From NCBI GenBank assembly GCA_001801815.1, contig MGXU01000009.1, positions 62,001 to 126,000 on the forward strand: a stretch of DNA of 64,000 nucleotides. The letters run 5' to 3'. The first letter of the stretch is position 1, and each line of letters starts with the position of its first letter. The notes under the pieces were generated by a model. It did no database searches. It was not told the DNA's origin and was given only the letters and a program-made list of their open reading frames with translations. Shown here one piece after another: positions 53,277 through 61,922 of the stretch. The DNA comes from Gammaproteobacteria bacterium RIFCSPHIGHO2_12_FULL_36_30. Its GTDB lineage: Bacteria; Pseudomonadota; Gammaproteobacteria; Coxiellales; Coxiellaceae. Both the position numbers and the translations under genes were made by a program.

Positions 53277-55030
53277 ATTGCACTTCCCATCGTAAATCCG
53301 ATTGCAATGGGTTTATTTTGTTGCGTAAATGCTTCTGCAACAGTTAATTCCATTGTACCGATGGGCGAAACCCACGCAACACCAGGACCAGTTCCTGCAT
53401 TAATATGATGAAAAATATCAGTATCGCCGACAACTCCCGCATCAATAAATCCAACTAAATAAAATGCACCTTTTATTTTTTGCTGTACTTCAGTGCTTGC
53501 AACAACTAAATTTTTTCCGGGACCTATTGTGTTGTAATCATAACCGCGCACACTGCGTGCACCACCCGCATATAATTGCATAGATAAAGGTAAATTAACT
53601 AAATTGGAAATATCAGTGTGACCTAAATCAGATCGAAATAATAATCGCGTATTCGTTTTTTTAATCGTATACAAAGTATTTAAATGAAGATTCACTTGAA
53701 AAAAAGTAGTTTCAGATAATATTTTTTCACTCGCACCCATTATTTCCATCGCAAAACTAATTCCTTTGCTTGGGTGTGTGATGTGATCTGTATTTGTATA
53801 TTTTGTATCAAATTCTGGATAAACCAACTGCGTAGAAATAAAAGGTGTGTTTGGAAAAAGGGGTGAATTTAATAAATCATATCGCTCAGCTAAATAGGAC
53901 AATGAAAATGTATTTTTCCAATGTTCGTCAAAAATACTATATGCTAAAGCAAATTTCGCATTGTTTGCATTACCTGTTGGTTGATTAATATTACTTGCGC
54001 CAGCGCCAATTGTAAAAAGATCATTTGCGGGATGCGGGCCTGGAATAATATATTTTGCTGTATAACTGCTGTCATGTTCTGATGCACGTAATAAAGTGTG
54101 AAAACGCTGTCCATAAGGACCAATGCGTCGAATAGAATATCCAATTGTTCCGCGCAGACCAGTATCAGTTCCATAACCAATGCCAAACGTATACGCTTTT
54201 CTTTTTCGTAAAATTAATGAAATTTTTATGGGCACTTCACCATTTACTGCTTTTTTAGGTTCTGGCCTAATTAATACTTGCATAAAATAATTGCTTGCAA
54301 CTAAACCTGTTTGCGTTTTTTCTAATTTTTTCGCATTAAAGTGATGACCTTTTTGATATGTTAAAAATCGTTTTAAAAATGAAGTATGAAATGGTGTTTG
54401 TGAAAAAGTTGTGTCACCAAACCGAAAGCGTTTTCCTGTATTAAAAATAATAATGATTCGTGCAGTGTTATTGTCTAAATTAATTTTAATTTGATGTTGC
54501 TTCATAACTGCATTAAAATATCCGCGCTCAGTTGCTAAATCATATAATTTTATTTTGATGTTTTCATATTTTTCAGTTTGTAATCGATCACCGACGTGCA
54601 AAGGTAAGTGTTGTAAATAATGTATAAATTTATGATCTGTTTTTCCCTCGCCATCAATCTGAATATGCATTGATCGAATCATCACTGCAGGACCGAGTGT
54701 GACGTGATACGTTACAAACCATCCATTTTTATTTCTAACGAGTGAAGTTTGTGCCTGACTTTGAAAATATCCAAAAGGACGCAGCGATTTTTCTAAAAAG
54801 TGCGGTGATTTTCGTACAAAACGCAGCACTTCTTCTTGTGTGATTGGAACATGCATGTTGTCGCGATAATTATGAACTGTTTTTACGGCATTTAACTCGA
54901 TATTTTTATCTTGAATGCCATCAATGATAATATGCACTGGAAAATAAGGTTTAACTGCAGCAAATAAAGTGGTGCTGAATGCAAAACATAGCACAAGGAA
55001 GCAGAGTATGTGAACCGATCTGTATTTCAT
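53273..55030 (-). CDS. tamA: TamA, BamA-like outer-membrane protein
   Basis: A 585-residue outer-membrane barrel protein. The signal peptide spans 1-24. About three POTRA domains (30-270) precede a 16-strand barrel; the barrel has AFTFGIGYGTDTGLRGTIGY-like openings and YAGGARSVRGYDYNTIGPGK, the VRGY/F motif of the Omp85 superfamily, and it ends in a beta-signal-like IAIGFTMGSAI. It pairs with TamB, encoded next with an ATGA overlap. Confidence 0.92.
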   Translation of the reverse strand: MKYRSVHILCFLVLCFAFSTTLFAAVKPYFPVHIIIDGIQDKNIELNAVKTVHNYRDNMHVPITQEEVLRFVRKSPHFLEKSLRPFGYFQSQAQTSLVRNKNGWFVTYHVTLGPAVMIRSMHIQIDGEGKTDHKFIHYLQHLPLHVGDRLQTEKYENIKIKLYDLATERGYFNAVMKQHQIKINLDNNTARIIIIFNTGKRFRFGDTTFSQTPFHTSFLKRFLTYQKGHHFNAKKLEKTQTGLVASNYFMQVLIRPEPKKAVNGEVPIKISLILRKRKAYTFGIGYGTDTGLRGTIGYSIRRIGPYGQRFHTLLRASEHDSSYTAKYIIPGPHPANDLFTIGAGASNINQPTGNANNAKFALAYSIFDEHWKNTFSLSYLAERYDLLNSPLFPNTPFISTQLVYPEFDTKYTNTDHITHPSKGISFAMEIMGASEKILSETTFFQVNLHLNTLYTIKKTNTRLLFRSDLGHTDISNLVNLPLSMQLYAGGARSVRGYDYNTIGPGKNLVVASTEVQQKIKGAFYLVGFIDAGVVGDTDIFHHINAGTGPGVAWVSPIGTMELTVAEAFTQQNKPIAIGFTMGSAI

Positions 55031-55109
55031 TTCGCAATTATATCATTGATTTTGACCATTAATCTGCATACAGTAGCGCATATTTTCCATGAAAACCAAA
55101 GGGTCATTT

Positions 55110-56051
55110 ATGCGCGTCAACGAAACTGCTTATCTTACTTTTTCACGTGACGAATGGCTGAATTTTCGCAGCGACACGCCTTTAACATTAAGCGAATCTG
55201 ATTTAGATGCGTTGCACGGACAAATGGAAATGGTTTCTTTGAAGGAAATCGCTGAAATTTACTTACCTTTATCACGTTTACTGAGTTTATACGTAACGGC
55301 AATACAATCATTACATCATGCCAGCCAAGATTTTTTAGGAAAACCAGAACCAAAAGTGCCGTATATTATTGGCGTTGCCGGAAGTGTTGCTGTTGGAAAA
55401 AGTACTTCATCCCGTATTTTACAGGCATTATTATCGCGCTGGCCAAATCATCCGAAAGTAACAGTCGTGACAACAGATGGTTTTTTATATCCCAATAAAA
55501 TTCTTGAAGCACAAGGTTTGATGAATCGAAAAGGTTTTCCTGAAAGTTATGATTTGAATTTATTATTGCAGTTTTTAATTGATGTAAAATCTGGAAAAAA
55601 TAATGTAAGGGCGCCGGTTTATTCGCATCAATCTTACGATATTATTTCGGATGAATTTATTGAAGTAAATAAACCTGATATTTTAATTTTAGAAGGATTA
55701 AATATTTTGCAAACGAGCGTGCAAAAACCAGGTCAACAAACATCACTGTTCGTTTCCGATTTTTTTGATTTTTCTATTTTTGTGGACGCAGAAACGGATG
55801 TTATCAAAAAATGGTATGTTGAACGCGTTGTGAAATTTTCGCAAACTACTTTTCGCGACCACCAAGTTTATTTTCATTATTTATCTAAAATGAAACCAGA
55901 AGAAGTATTTCAATTTGCAACGCGTGTGTGGGAAGAAATTAATGCGGTAAATTTATCACAAAATATTTTGCCATGTCGTGAACGTGCTCATTTGATTTTA
56001 AAAAAAGATGGGCAGCATGCAGTCGAGCAGGTGAAGCTGCGTAAATTATAA
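55110..56051 (+). CDS. coaA: Pantothenate kinase, type I
   Basis: Catalyses the first step of coenzyme A synthesis. It has 313 residues from the ATG at 55110, near the E. coli length of 316. P-loop GSVAVGKS (91-98) lies in IIGVAGSVAVGKSTSSRIL; VTTDGFLYPN, KGFPESYDLNLLLQFL and VKSGKNNVRAPVYSHQSYDI are family motifs. An upstream ATG at 55089 has no ribosome site, whereas AAGGG precedes 55110. The promoter region is shared with divergent tamA. Confidence 0.96.
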   Translation: MRVNETAYLTFSRDEWLNFRSDTPLTLSESDLDALHGQMEMVSLKEIAEIYLPLSRLLSLYVTAIQSLHHASQDFLGKPEPKVPYIIGVAGSVAVGKSTSSRILQALLSRWPNHPKVTVVTTDGFLYPNKILEAQGLMNRKGFPESYDLNLLLQFLIDVKSGKNNVRAPVYSHQSYDIISDEFIEVNKPDILILEGLNILQTSVQKPGQQTSLFVSDFFDFSIFVDAETDVIKKWYVERVVKFSQTTFRDHQVYFHYLSKMKPEEVFQFATRVWEEINAVNLSQNILPCRERAHLILKKDGQHAVEQVKLRKL

Positions 56052-56132
56052 AATATTCAAAACCCGAGTATTAATTTAAAAATAACTCTGTAAAATAGTA
56101 TTTCTCCAATAATTATTTTTTTGGAATTTACT

Positions 56133-56966
56133 ATGCGTTTTTTTACACTCACACTCGCATTGACACTTTCTTTTTCAACATTCGCTTGGAACAACGCCGG
56201 TCATCGCGTGATTGCGCAAATTGCTTACGATCAATTAACACCGCAAGCAAAGCAAAAGGTTGATGCGTTAACCACTGTGATGTTTCATTCGCCATACCCA
56301 TCAGATCGTTTCTTGCGTGCAGCAACTTGGCCGGATCAATTAAAATTACAAACAACACAATATAATTCTTGGCATTATATTAATTTGCCTTACGTTAAAA
56401 ATAATATTCAACCACCCACATTCAATTCACAAAATGTAGTGTGGGCAATTTTGCGTGCAGAAAAAATTGTTGCGGATACAAAGGAAAATAATGCGCGTCG
56501 TGCAAAATATTTAAGTTTTTTAATTCATTTTGTGGGTGATATTGAACAACCACTTCATTGCACAACTTTATACGACACACAATTTCCGCAAGGTGATCAT
56601 GGTGGAAATGATTATTTAATTCATTCGCCCATCGCCAATAATTTACATCAATTATGGGATCGTGGTGTTGGATTATTTTATAGCGCACCGAATAATTATC
56701 AATTTCATTATCTTCAAGTAGAAAAAATTGCAACAAAATGGATGAACGAATATCCAACACCATTTTTTGCAAAACAATTAGCAGAAAAAACACCGACGCA
56801 ATGGGCGCAAGAAAGTCATCAAATTGCTATAACGTTTGCGTATACGCTAGCAGAAAATTCTGTTCCGTCTGAAATGTACATTAGTAATGCTCAACCGCTT
56901 GTTCGAGAGCAAACTGTTTTAGCAGGATATCGATTAGCTAACTTATTGAATCAGCTATTTTCGTAA
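56133..56966 (+). CDS. S1/P1-type zinc-dependent nuclease
   Basis: Secreted nuclease/phosphodiesterase of the phospholipase C/P1 family, 277 residues. The signal peptide ends at about residue 18 (LSFSTFA), leaving Trp as mature residue 1, whose main-chain atoms bind zinc in this family. Further ligands: WNNAGHRVIAQIA, AATWPDQLK, HFVGDIEQPLHC, DHGGNDYLI, LHQLWDRG. Such enzymes degrade single-stranded DNA/RNA and release 5'-nucleotides. It fits nucleotide scavenging. They occur in Legionella and a limited set of other bacteria. The ATG at 56133 gives the signal peptide; the frame opens four codons earlier. Confidence 0.9.
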   Translation: MRFFTLTLALTLSFSTFAWNNAGHRVIAQIAYDQLTPQAKQKVDALTTVMFHSPYPSDRFLRAATWPDQLKLQTTQYNSWHYINLPYVKNNIQPPTFNSQNVVWAILRAEKIVADTKENNARRAKYLSFLIHFVGDIEQPLHCTTLYDTQFPQGDHGGNDYLIHSPIANNLHQLWDRGVGLFYSAPNNYQFHYLQVEKIATKWMNEYPTPFFAKQLAEKTPTQWAQESHQIAITFAYTLAENSVPSEMYISNAQPLVREQTVLAGYRLANLLNQLFS

Positions 56967-57015
56967 TGTATTGTTTTGTTAAAAGCAGCAAAATTATTCC
57001 TCTTATTTTATTTTG

Positions 57016-57048
57016 GTTAATATTTACTTAATTTAAATCTTATATAGT
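57016..57048 (+). promoter_or_regulatory. PmrA-type tandem box and -10 upstream of the protein kinase
   Basis: GTTAATATTTACTTAATT (57016-57033) carries two CTTAATATT-like half-sites 11 bp apart. Nine bases later stands -10 TATAGT (57043-57048), 34 bases before the kinase ATG. Spacing is identical to the dotD, icmR-position and icmN promoters. It is closest of the four to the published Legionella/Coxiella PmrA consensus. Confidence 0.72.
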
Positions 57049-57082
57049 AATGACAAATTATCTTTGAATTGAGTAACAGGCA

Positions 57083-58486
57083 ATGTTTAGACAGCAAAGT
57101 GGATATTCGACACCACGCAGAGTGAATTCTCATACACCACAAGGAACACCACAAAAATCAACAGACTTCAGAACACCTGATAGGTCAACAGCACTCAGCA
57201 CTCCAAACAAATCACCAGCGTTTTTAAGTCGTCAGAGTACAGCCTGTAAGATAAGCGATTCATTTCTTCGTGATGAAGATAATTGGGATATTGATTTTGG
57301 CGATGAAATTGGTCGAGGTGGATTTGGTGTTGTTTATAATGCAACACTTATTTCTCGGCTTGATGGCACATCATATCAATGTGTAGTAAAAGAATTGATG
57401 CGGTATTCCGGCGAAAAAATTCCAGATGAATTTGAAATGCATGATTTCATCACAAACAACATTCGTTCCAGTATTGCTTCTGGAGTGCTTCGTAGCGTTG
57501 GTGTAAAAAAAATATTTGATGAGGAATCACAAAGATGGCGTTTTTTTTCAATCATGCCAAAGTGTGATGTTATTTTTTCTAAATGTTTACCTTCCATTAA
57601 AGAATTACGTGACACACATCCCGATGTATTTTGTAAAATTGTGACTATTTTTTTGAATTCAATGATGCAAGCGTTTGCAACATTATCCGATAAAAAAATT
57701 ACACATCGTGATATTAAGCCTGACAACATTGCATTTTATAAATTATCTGGTTTTTGTTTGCTTGATTTTGGTAGTGCAGCTTTATATGAAGAAAATGTTG
57801 ATATTAATGGTACTACACCATTGTTTATGGCGCCTGAGATAGCAGATTTTAATCGCGAAGAACGAGAAACAAAACCTGAACCCTTTTTTGCGGATGTTTG
57901 GTCGCTGGGTCAAATATTACGTGAGTTGCTCGGTATGGAATTTTTATTTCCAGCAAATGATTGTGATAATCGTACAGCACACATATATCACAAAGGATCT
58001 GTTTACACACAAGAACGAAATAAAACATCTGGGCTGTTTGATGCTGATACTCACCAACAATCATTACAGAAAAATATTTGTAAATTTAGTGATTGTTGCG
58101 AATGTTTAATTTTTCTTGCAAGCGCAATGACTGATATTTTTCCAGAGCGTCGTCCAAATTTAAAAACTTTACAAGTTGCAGTGAAAAAATTAAGACATTT
58201 CACAAAGGATGTTGTTCAAGCTGATGTAGATTCTTTTTATGGAAAGATGTTGGAAGTGACGACAGCAAAGATAACCAACATGAAAATAAACACACCACCA
58301 AGAAATAGTGGCGCTTATCAAGCGCAAGGAGAGTATGCGAATACAATCGGTAGTAGTGCAAACTCATCCGGCAACAAGATTGTCACTGTAAGTGATAAAG
58401 AAAATGCGTTTTTCGGTTGTTGTCCGCAGCAGTCAGGAAACGAAGCAAGAACATTGTACACCACACCATTGCCATCGCCTCGTTAA
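57083..58486 (+). CDS. Eukaryotic-type Ser/Thr protein kinase, candidate Dot/Icm effector
   Basis: A 467-residue protein with a complete protein-kinase domain (about 70-375). Visible are the glycine loop GRGGFGVV (77-84), the Lys at 103 (VVKEL), catalytic loop HRDIKPDN (208-215), DFG (228-230) and APE (250-252), so catalysis should be intact. The N-terminal 60 residues are a polar tail with repeated TP sites: TPRR, TPQK, TPDR and TPNK fit the S/T-P-x-K/R consensus of host CDKs, and TPPR recurs in the C-terminal tail. There is no signal peptide or membrane helix, arguing against a bacterial PASTA-type sensor kinase. A PmrA-type promoter like those of dot/icm genes precedes it. Effector status is inferred. 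Confidence 0.85.
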   Translation: MFRQQSGYSTPRRVNSHTPQGTPQKSTDFRTPDRSTALSTPNKSPAFLSRQSTACKISDSFLRDEDNWDIDFGDEIGRGGFGVVYNATLISRLDGTSYQCVVKELMRYSGEKIPDEFEMHDFITNNIRSSIASGVLRSVGVKKIFDEESQRWRFFSIMPKCDVIFSKCLPSIKELRDTHPDVFCKIVTIFLNSMMQAFATLSDKKITHRDIKPDNIAFYKLSGFCLLDFGSAALYEENVDINGTTPLFMAPEIADFNREERETKPEPFFADVWSLGQILRELLGMEFLFPANDCDNRTAHIYHKGSVYTQERNKTSGLFDADTHQQSLQKNICKFSDCCECLIFLASAMTDIFPERRPNLKTLQVAVKKLRHFTKDVVQADVDSFYGKMLEVTTAKITNMKINTPPRNSGAYQAQGEYANTIGSSANSSGNKIVTVSDKENAFFGCCPQQSGNEARTLYTTPLPSPR

Positions 58487-58545
58487 CATATTTTCTTTTT
58501 AAGCACACTGCTATACACTGCTGATTTAGTATCGCAGAGAAAAAT

Positions 58546-59946
58546 ATGTCATCCGAAATTCGCACACGCTTTGCACCAAGCCCAACAGGTTATTTACATG
58601 TCGGTGGTGCGCGCACAGCTTTATTTGCTTGGCTTTATGCGCGTCATCACAATGGAAAATTTATTTTACGTATTGAAGATACCGATACGGAACGTTCAAC
58701 CGAAGCATCCATTCAAGCAATTTTAGATAGTATGAAATGGCTGAATTTAAATTATGATGAAGGTCCTTTTTATCAAACGCATCGCATGGATCGTTATCGC
58801 GAAGTGATTCAACAATTTTTAAAAAATAATCACGCGTATCGTTGTTATTGTTCGAAAGAACGTTTAGATAAATTACGCGAAACGCAAACAACGAATAAAG
58901 AAAAGCCGCGTTACGATGGACATTGTCGTGAATTAAATTCGCACGATGAAAAAACACCACACGTGATTCGTTTTAAAAACCCGCAAACAGGTTCAGTTAT
59001 TTTTGACGACATGATTCGCGGAAAAATTTCTGTAGAAAATGCAGAATTAGATGATTTAATTATTGCGCGCACGGATGGTATGCCAACATATAATTTTTGT
59101 GTTGTGGTTGATGATTATGATATGAAAATTACTGATGTAATTCGTGGCGATGATCATATTAATAATACGCCGCGTCAAATAAATATGTTGAAAGCATTAG
59201 GCGGTGAATTGCCGCGTTATGCGCATGTGCCGATGATTTTAGGCGCGGATGGAAAACGTTTATCAAAACGTCATGGCGCAGTGAGCGTCATGCAATTTTA
59301 TGATGATGGTTATTTGCCGGAAAGTTTATTAAATTATTTAGTACGATTAGGTTGGTCGCACGGCGATCAAGAAATTTTTTCGCGTGAAGAAATGATCGCG
59401 CTATTTGATGTGAATCATATTAATAATTCACCCGCGATGTTTAATTTTGAAAAATTAGATTGGTTGAGCCAACATTATTTAAAAACAAAAAATCCTGCAG
59501 AATTAATTTTACCGTTTGTTGAACAATTAGCGCGTTTACATATTCGCGCGACAGACGATGAAAAATTATCTGCGATTATTGTGATGCAAGCTGAACGCGT
59601 TAAAACATTACGTGAAATGGCAGAAAAAAGTCGTTATTTTTTTGAAGGTCCAGTTTACGATGAAGCGGCTGTGAAAAAAAATATCACACCCGAAACAAAA
59701 AAATTATTAATCGCCGCAAAAAATGTTTTTGAAAAAATGTCTGATTGGACAAAAGAATCTTTGCATCAAGCCATTATTAAAATTGCAGAAGAGCAGGGCG
59801 TTAAAATGGGGCAATTGGCACAACCGTTGCGTGTTGCAGTAACTGGTTCAACCATTTCGCCATCGATTGACAGTACATTGCAGTGGATTGGGAAAGATAC
59901 AGTGCAGATGAGGCTTGAAAAAATAATATGTACATCCAAAAACTAA
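58546..59946 (+). CDS. gltX: Glutamyl-tRNA synthetase
   Basis: Charges tRNA-Glu (and possibly tRNA-Gln) with glutamate; 466 residues. The HIGH region is FAPSPTGYLHVGGAR and the KMSKS-type motif is KRLSKRHGA near residue 240; CRYRGDD-like RGDDHINNTPRQINML is conserved. Zinc-knuckle cysteines are partly present (CYCS, C at HCRE). GAGA lies 7 bases before the ATG. A tRNA-Glu gene lies 0.4 kb downstream. Confidence 0.97.
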   Translation: MSSEIRTRFAPSPTGYLHVGGARTALFAWLYARHHNGKFILRIEDTDTERSTEASIQAILDSMKWLNLNYDEGPFYQTHRMDRYREVIQQFLKNNHAYRCYCSKERLDKLRETQTTNKEKPRYDGHCRELNSHDEKTPHVIRFKNPQTGSVIFDDMIRGKISVENAELDDLIIARTDGMPTYNFCVVVDDYDMKITDVIRGDDHINNTPRQINMLKALGGELPRYAHVPMILGADGKRLSKRHGAVSVMQFYDDGYLPESLLNYLVRLGWSHGDQEIFSREEMIALFDVNHINNSPAMFNFEKLDWLSQHYLKTKNPAELILPFVEQLARLHIRATDDEKLSAIIVMQAERVKTLREMAEKSRYFFEGPVYDEAAVKKNITPETKKLLIAAKNVFEKMSDWTKESLHQAIIKIAEEQGVKMGQLAQPLRVAVTGSTISPSIDSTLQWIGKDTVQMRLEKIICTSKN

Positions 59947-60308
59947 AAGACATGTTCGAAAAAATGGTGATACCTAAAAATGCTGCGTTAATTCCAGTAT
60001 ATTATCATCGTGATTTATTATTATATACAAATGAACAAACGACACACTACGATGAATTCTTGGAATCGCACATAAAATATTACGCAACGGAAATTCAATA
60101 TTTGGTCGAATATGATGACGCAACATTTTTAGAAAATAGCAATAAAGTAGCGGGTAGAATGTGGATTACCACGCAACGTCCAAACGAACCCGCAAAAAAA
60201 CTCGAAGTGATTTTAATTTGCGAATATAAAGATGATAAAATTTATCGTGTGTGGGAATTGACGTATCCGGATTGGTCGAAATTGCCCGCATTTCAAGAAA
60301 TGATGTGA
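59928..60308 (+). CDS. NTF2-like/SnoaL-fold protein
   Basis: A 126-residue cytoplasmic protein with the alpha+beta cone fold pattern of NTF2-like proteins. Helical start, then VYYHRDLLLYTNEQTTHYDE, strands GRMWITTQRPNEPAKKLEVI and a final DDKIYRVWELTYPDWSKLP. This family acts as scaffold or small-molecule enzyme; no active site can be assigned. It overlaps gltX by 19 bp, so it is translated with it. Confidence 0.65.
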   Translation: MYIQKLKDMFEKMVIPKNAALIPVYYHRDLLLYTNEQTTHYDEFLESHIKYYATEIQYLVEYDDATFLENSNKVAGRMWITTQRPNEPAKKLEVILICEYKDDKIYRVWELTYPDWSKLPAFQEMM

Positions 60309-60321
60309 CTTGAAAATACCT

Positions 60322-60350
60322 TGACTTCAATGGCATTGACCCATAGAATT
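60322..60350 (+). promoter_or_regulatory. Promoter of tRNA-Glu
   Basis: -35 TTGACT (60322-60327), 17-base spacer, -10 TAGAAT (60345-60350), 22 bases before the mature tRNA 5' end. Strong sigma-70 match in all three features. Confidence 0.75.
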
Positions 60351-60372
60351 TCGGTTCCTTAAGTCTACTTCA

Positions 60373-60445
60373 GTCCCTGTCGTCTAGAGGCCTAGGACAC
60401 TACCCTTTCACGGTAAGAACACGGGTTCGACTCCCGTCAGGGACG
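60373..60445 (+). tRNA. tRNA-Glu (anticodon TTC)
   Basis: A 73-base cloverleaf. Acceptor arms GTCCCTG (60373-60379) and CAGGGAC (60438-60444) pair fully, with G as discriminator. Anticodon loop CTTTCAC holds TTC; T-loop GGTTCGACTCC is present. The anticodon stem has one C-A mismatch at its top. The 3' CCA is not encoded (CTT follows), so it must be added. Confidence 0.96.
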
Positions 60446-60521
60446 CTTCTTTAAATTATTTGTCAAATTCATCACGCCATGTTATTAATCCAACACCATC
60501 ATTTTAACAGGACGTTTTTCT

Positions 60522-61922
60522 ATGCAAAAAAATCACCGTTGGTTTTGTTGGTTTATGATTGGATTTGCAGCTGTTGGCGGCATTTTGTACGGATATGACA
60601 TTGGTATTATCGCTGGCGCAATTTTATTTATTCGTGAAACAATTCCAATGACCGATGCGCAAAGTTCTATTTTAGTTGGCGCAGTTTTGGGTGGCGGTGC
60701 AATTGCAACTTTAATTTCCGGAACACTCGCTGATTTTTTTGGTCGACGTAAAATGATAATTGCGGCAGCGCTTATTTTTTTATTCGGCGCATTTTTATTA
60801 TCATTCGCACACACCTACGCTGGGATTTTAATTGGACGATTAACGCAAGGTGTTGGTGTTGGCATTGTCACGATTATTATTCCGTTATATTTAGCAGAAT
60901 CTTTACCAGCAGATGTGCGCGGTCGTGGCATCACTGCATTTCAATTATTATTAACATTTGGAATTTTAGTGGCAACATTAGTTGGATTATATTTTACGCC
61001 AACAGAAAATTGGCGCGGTATGTTTTTATCAACAGCAGTTCCCGGATTTATTTTATTAATCGGCAGTTTATTATTACCTAATTCACCACGCTGGTTATTT
61101 TACAAAGGAAGAACAGATAAAGCATTACAAGTATTATTAAAATCACGCGAACATGTGCATGCGCAATTTGAATTGGAAAAAATGCATACGTTAATTTTAC
61201 AAGAAAAAAATAATGCAAAAAATTTGTGGGCATTTTTATGCAATAAACAATATTTAAAACCAATTTTATTAGTAATGGTGATTGCAGCTGTGTCACAAAT
61301 CATGGGTATTAATTCTATTTTACAATTCAGCGCATATATTTTAAAACACGGTGGATTAAGCGCAAATATTACTGCGATGTTAGGCAGCACTGTTATCACC
61401 AGCGTGAATTTTTTATTTACTGTCATCGCATTTTTATTAATTGATCGCATTGGCAGAAAATTTTTATTAAATATGGGAACTGCAGGTTGCACATTATCTT
61501 TATTATTTTTATCCTGCGTATATTATTTTGTACCGCTGAGTGAAATAAAAGGATTTCTATTGTTAGTGGGTTTAGTCAGTTTCATTATTTTTTTTGCAGT
61601 CGGTCCCGGCGTTTGCATTTGGCTAATTTTATCGGAATTATTACCTGCACGTGTGCGTAGCAGTGGAATGTCCATCGCATTATTTGTTAATTCGATGACA
61701 TCCACACTTTTTGCCAGCTCATTTTTACCATTGGTAAAACATATTGGTTATGACGGTGTATTTTTAGTGTGTGCGATTGCTGGCGGAATTTATTATTCAT
61801 TATCTTATTATTTTGTGCCGGAAACAAAAGATAAAACGTTGGAAGAAATTGAGATGGGGTTTGCGAGTTTATCTGAACATGAGACTCGCACTGCTGAATC
61901 TTTGCGCTCGCTCGCTGGATAA
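60522..61922 (+). CDS. Sugar porter (MFS), second copy
   Basis: A 466-residue proton-sugar symporter with 12 membrane segments, related to the porter at 47238 but clearly diverged. Signatures: GGILYGYDIGIIAGAILFIR, GTLADFFGRRKM, PLYLAESLPADVRGRGITAF and VPETKDKTLEEIE. The helix 7 region reads QIMGINSILQFSAYI, where QQ-x-GIN is usual; loss of one glutamine may alter substrate choice. The last codons (LRSLAG-stop) lie in the flank of the hairpin element that follows, so the tail may have been supplied by that insertion. Confidence 0.9.
   Translation: MQKNHRWFCWFMIGFAAVGGILYGYDIGIIAGAILFIRETIPMTDAQSSILVGAVLGGGAIATLISGTLADFFGRRKMIIAAALIFLFGAFLLSFAHTYAGILIGRLTQGVGVGIVTIIIPLYLAESLPADVRGRGITAFQLLLTFGILVATLVGLYFTPTENWRGMFLSTAVPGFILLIGSLLLPNSPRWLFYKGRTDKALQVLLKSREHVHAQFELEKMHTLILQEKNNAKNLWAFLCNKQYLKPILLVMVIAAVSQIMGINSILQFSAYILKHGGLSANITAMLGSTVITSVNFLFTVIAFLLIDRIGRKFLLNMGTAGCTLSLLFLSCVYYFVPLSEIKGFLLLVGLVSFIIFFAVGPGVCIWLILSELLPARVRSSGMSIALFVNSMTSTLFASSFLPLVKHIGYDGVFLVCAIAGGIYYSLSYYFVPETKDKTLEEIEMGFASLSEHETRTAESLRSLAG

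Noticed and set aside
57083..58486. Kinase as a bacterial PASTA/PknB-type regulator
   Set aside because: No transmembrane helix or extracellular sensor domain and no partner phosphatase or division genes nearby.
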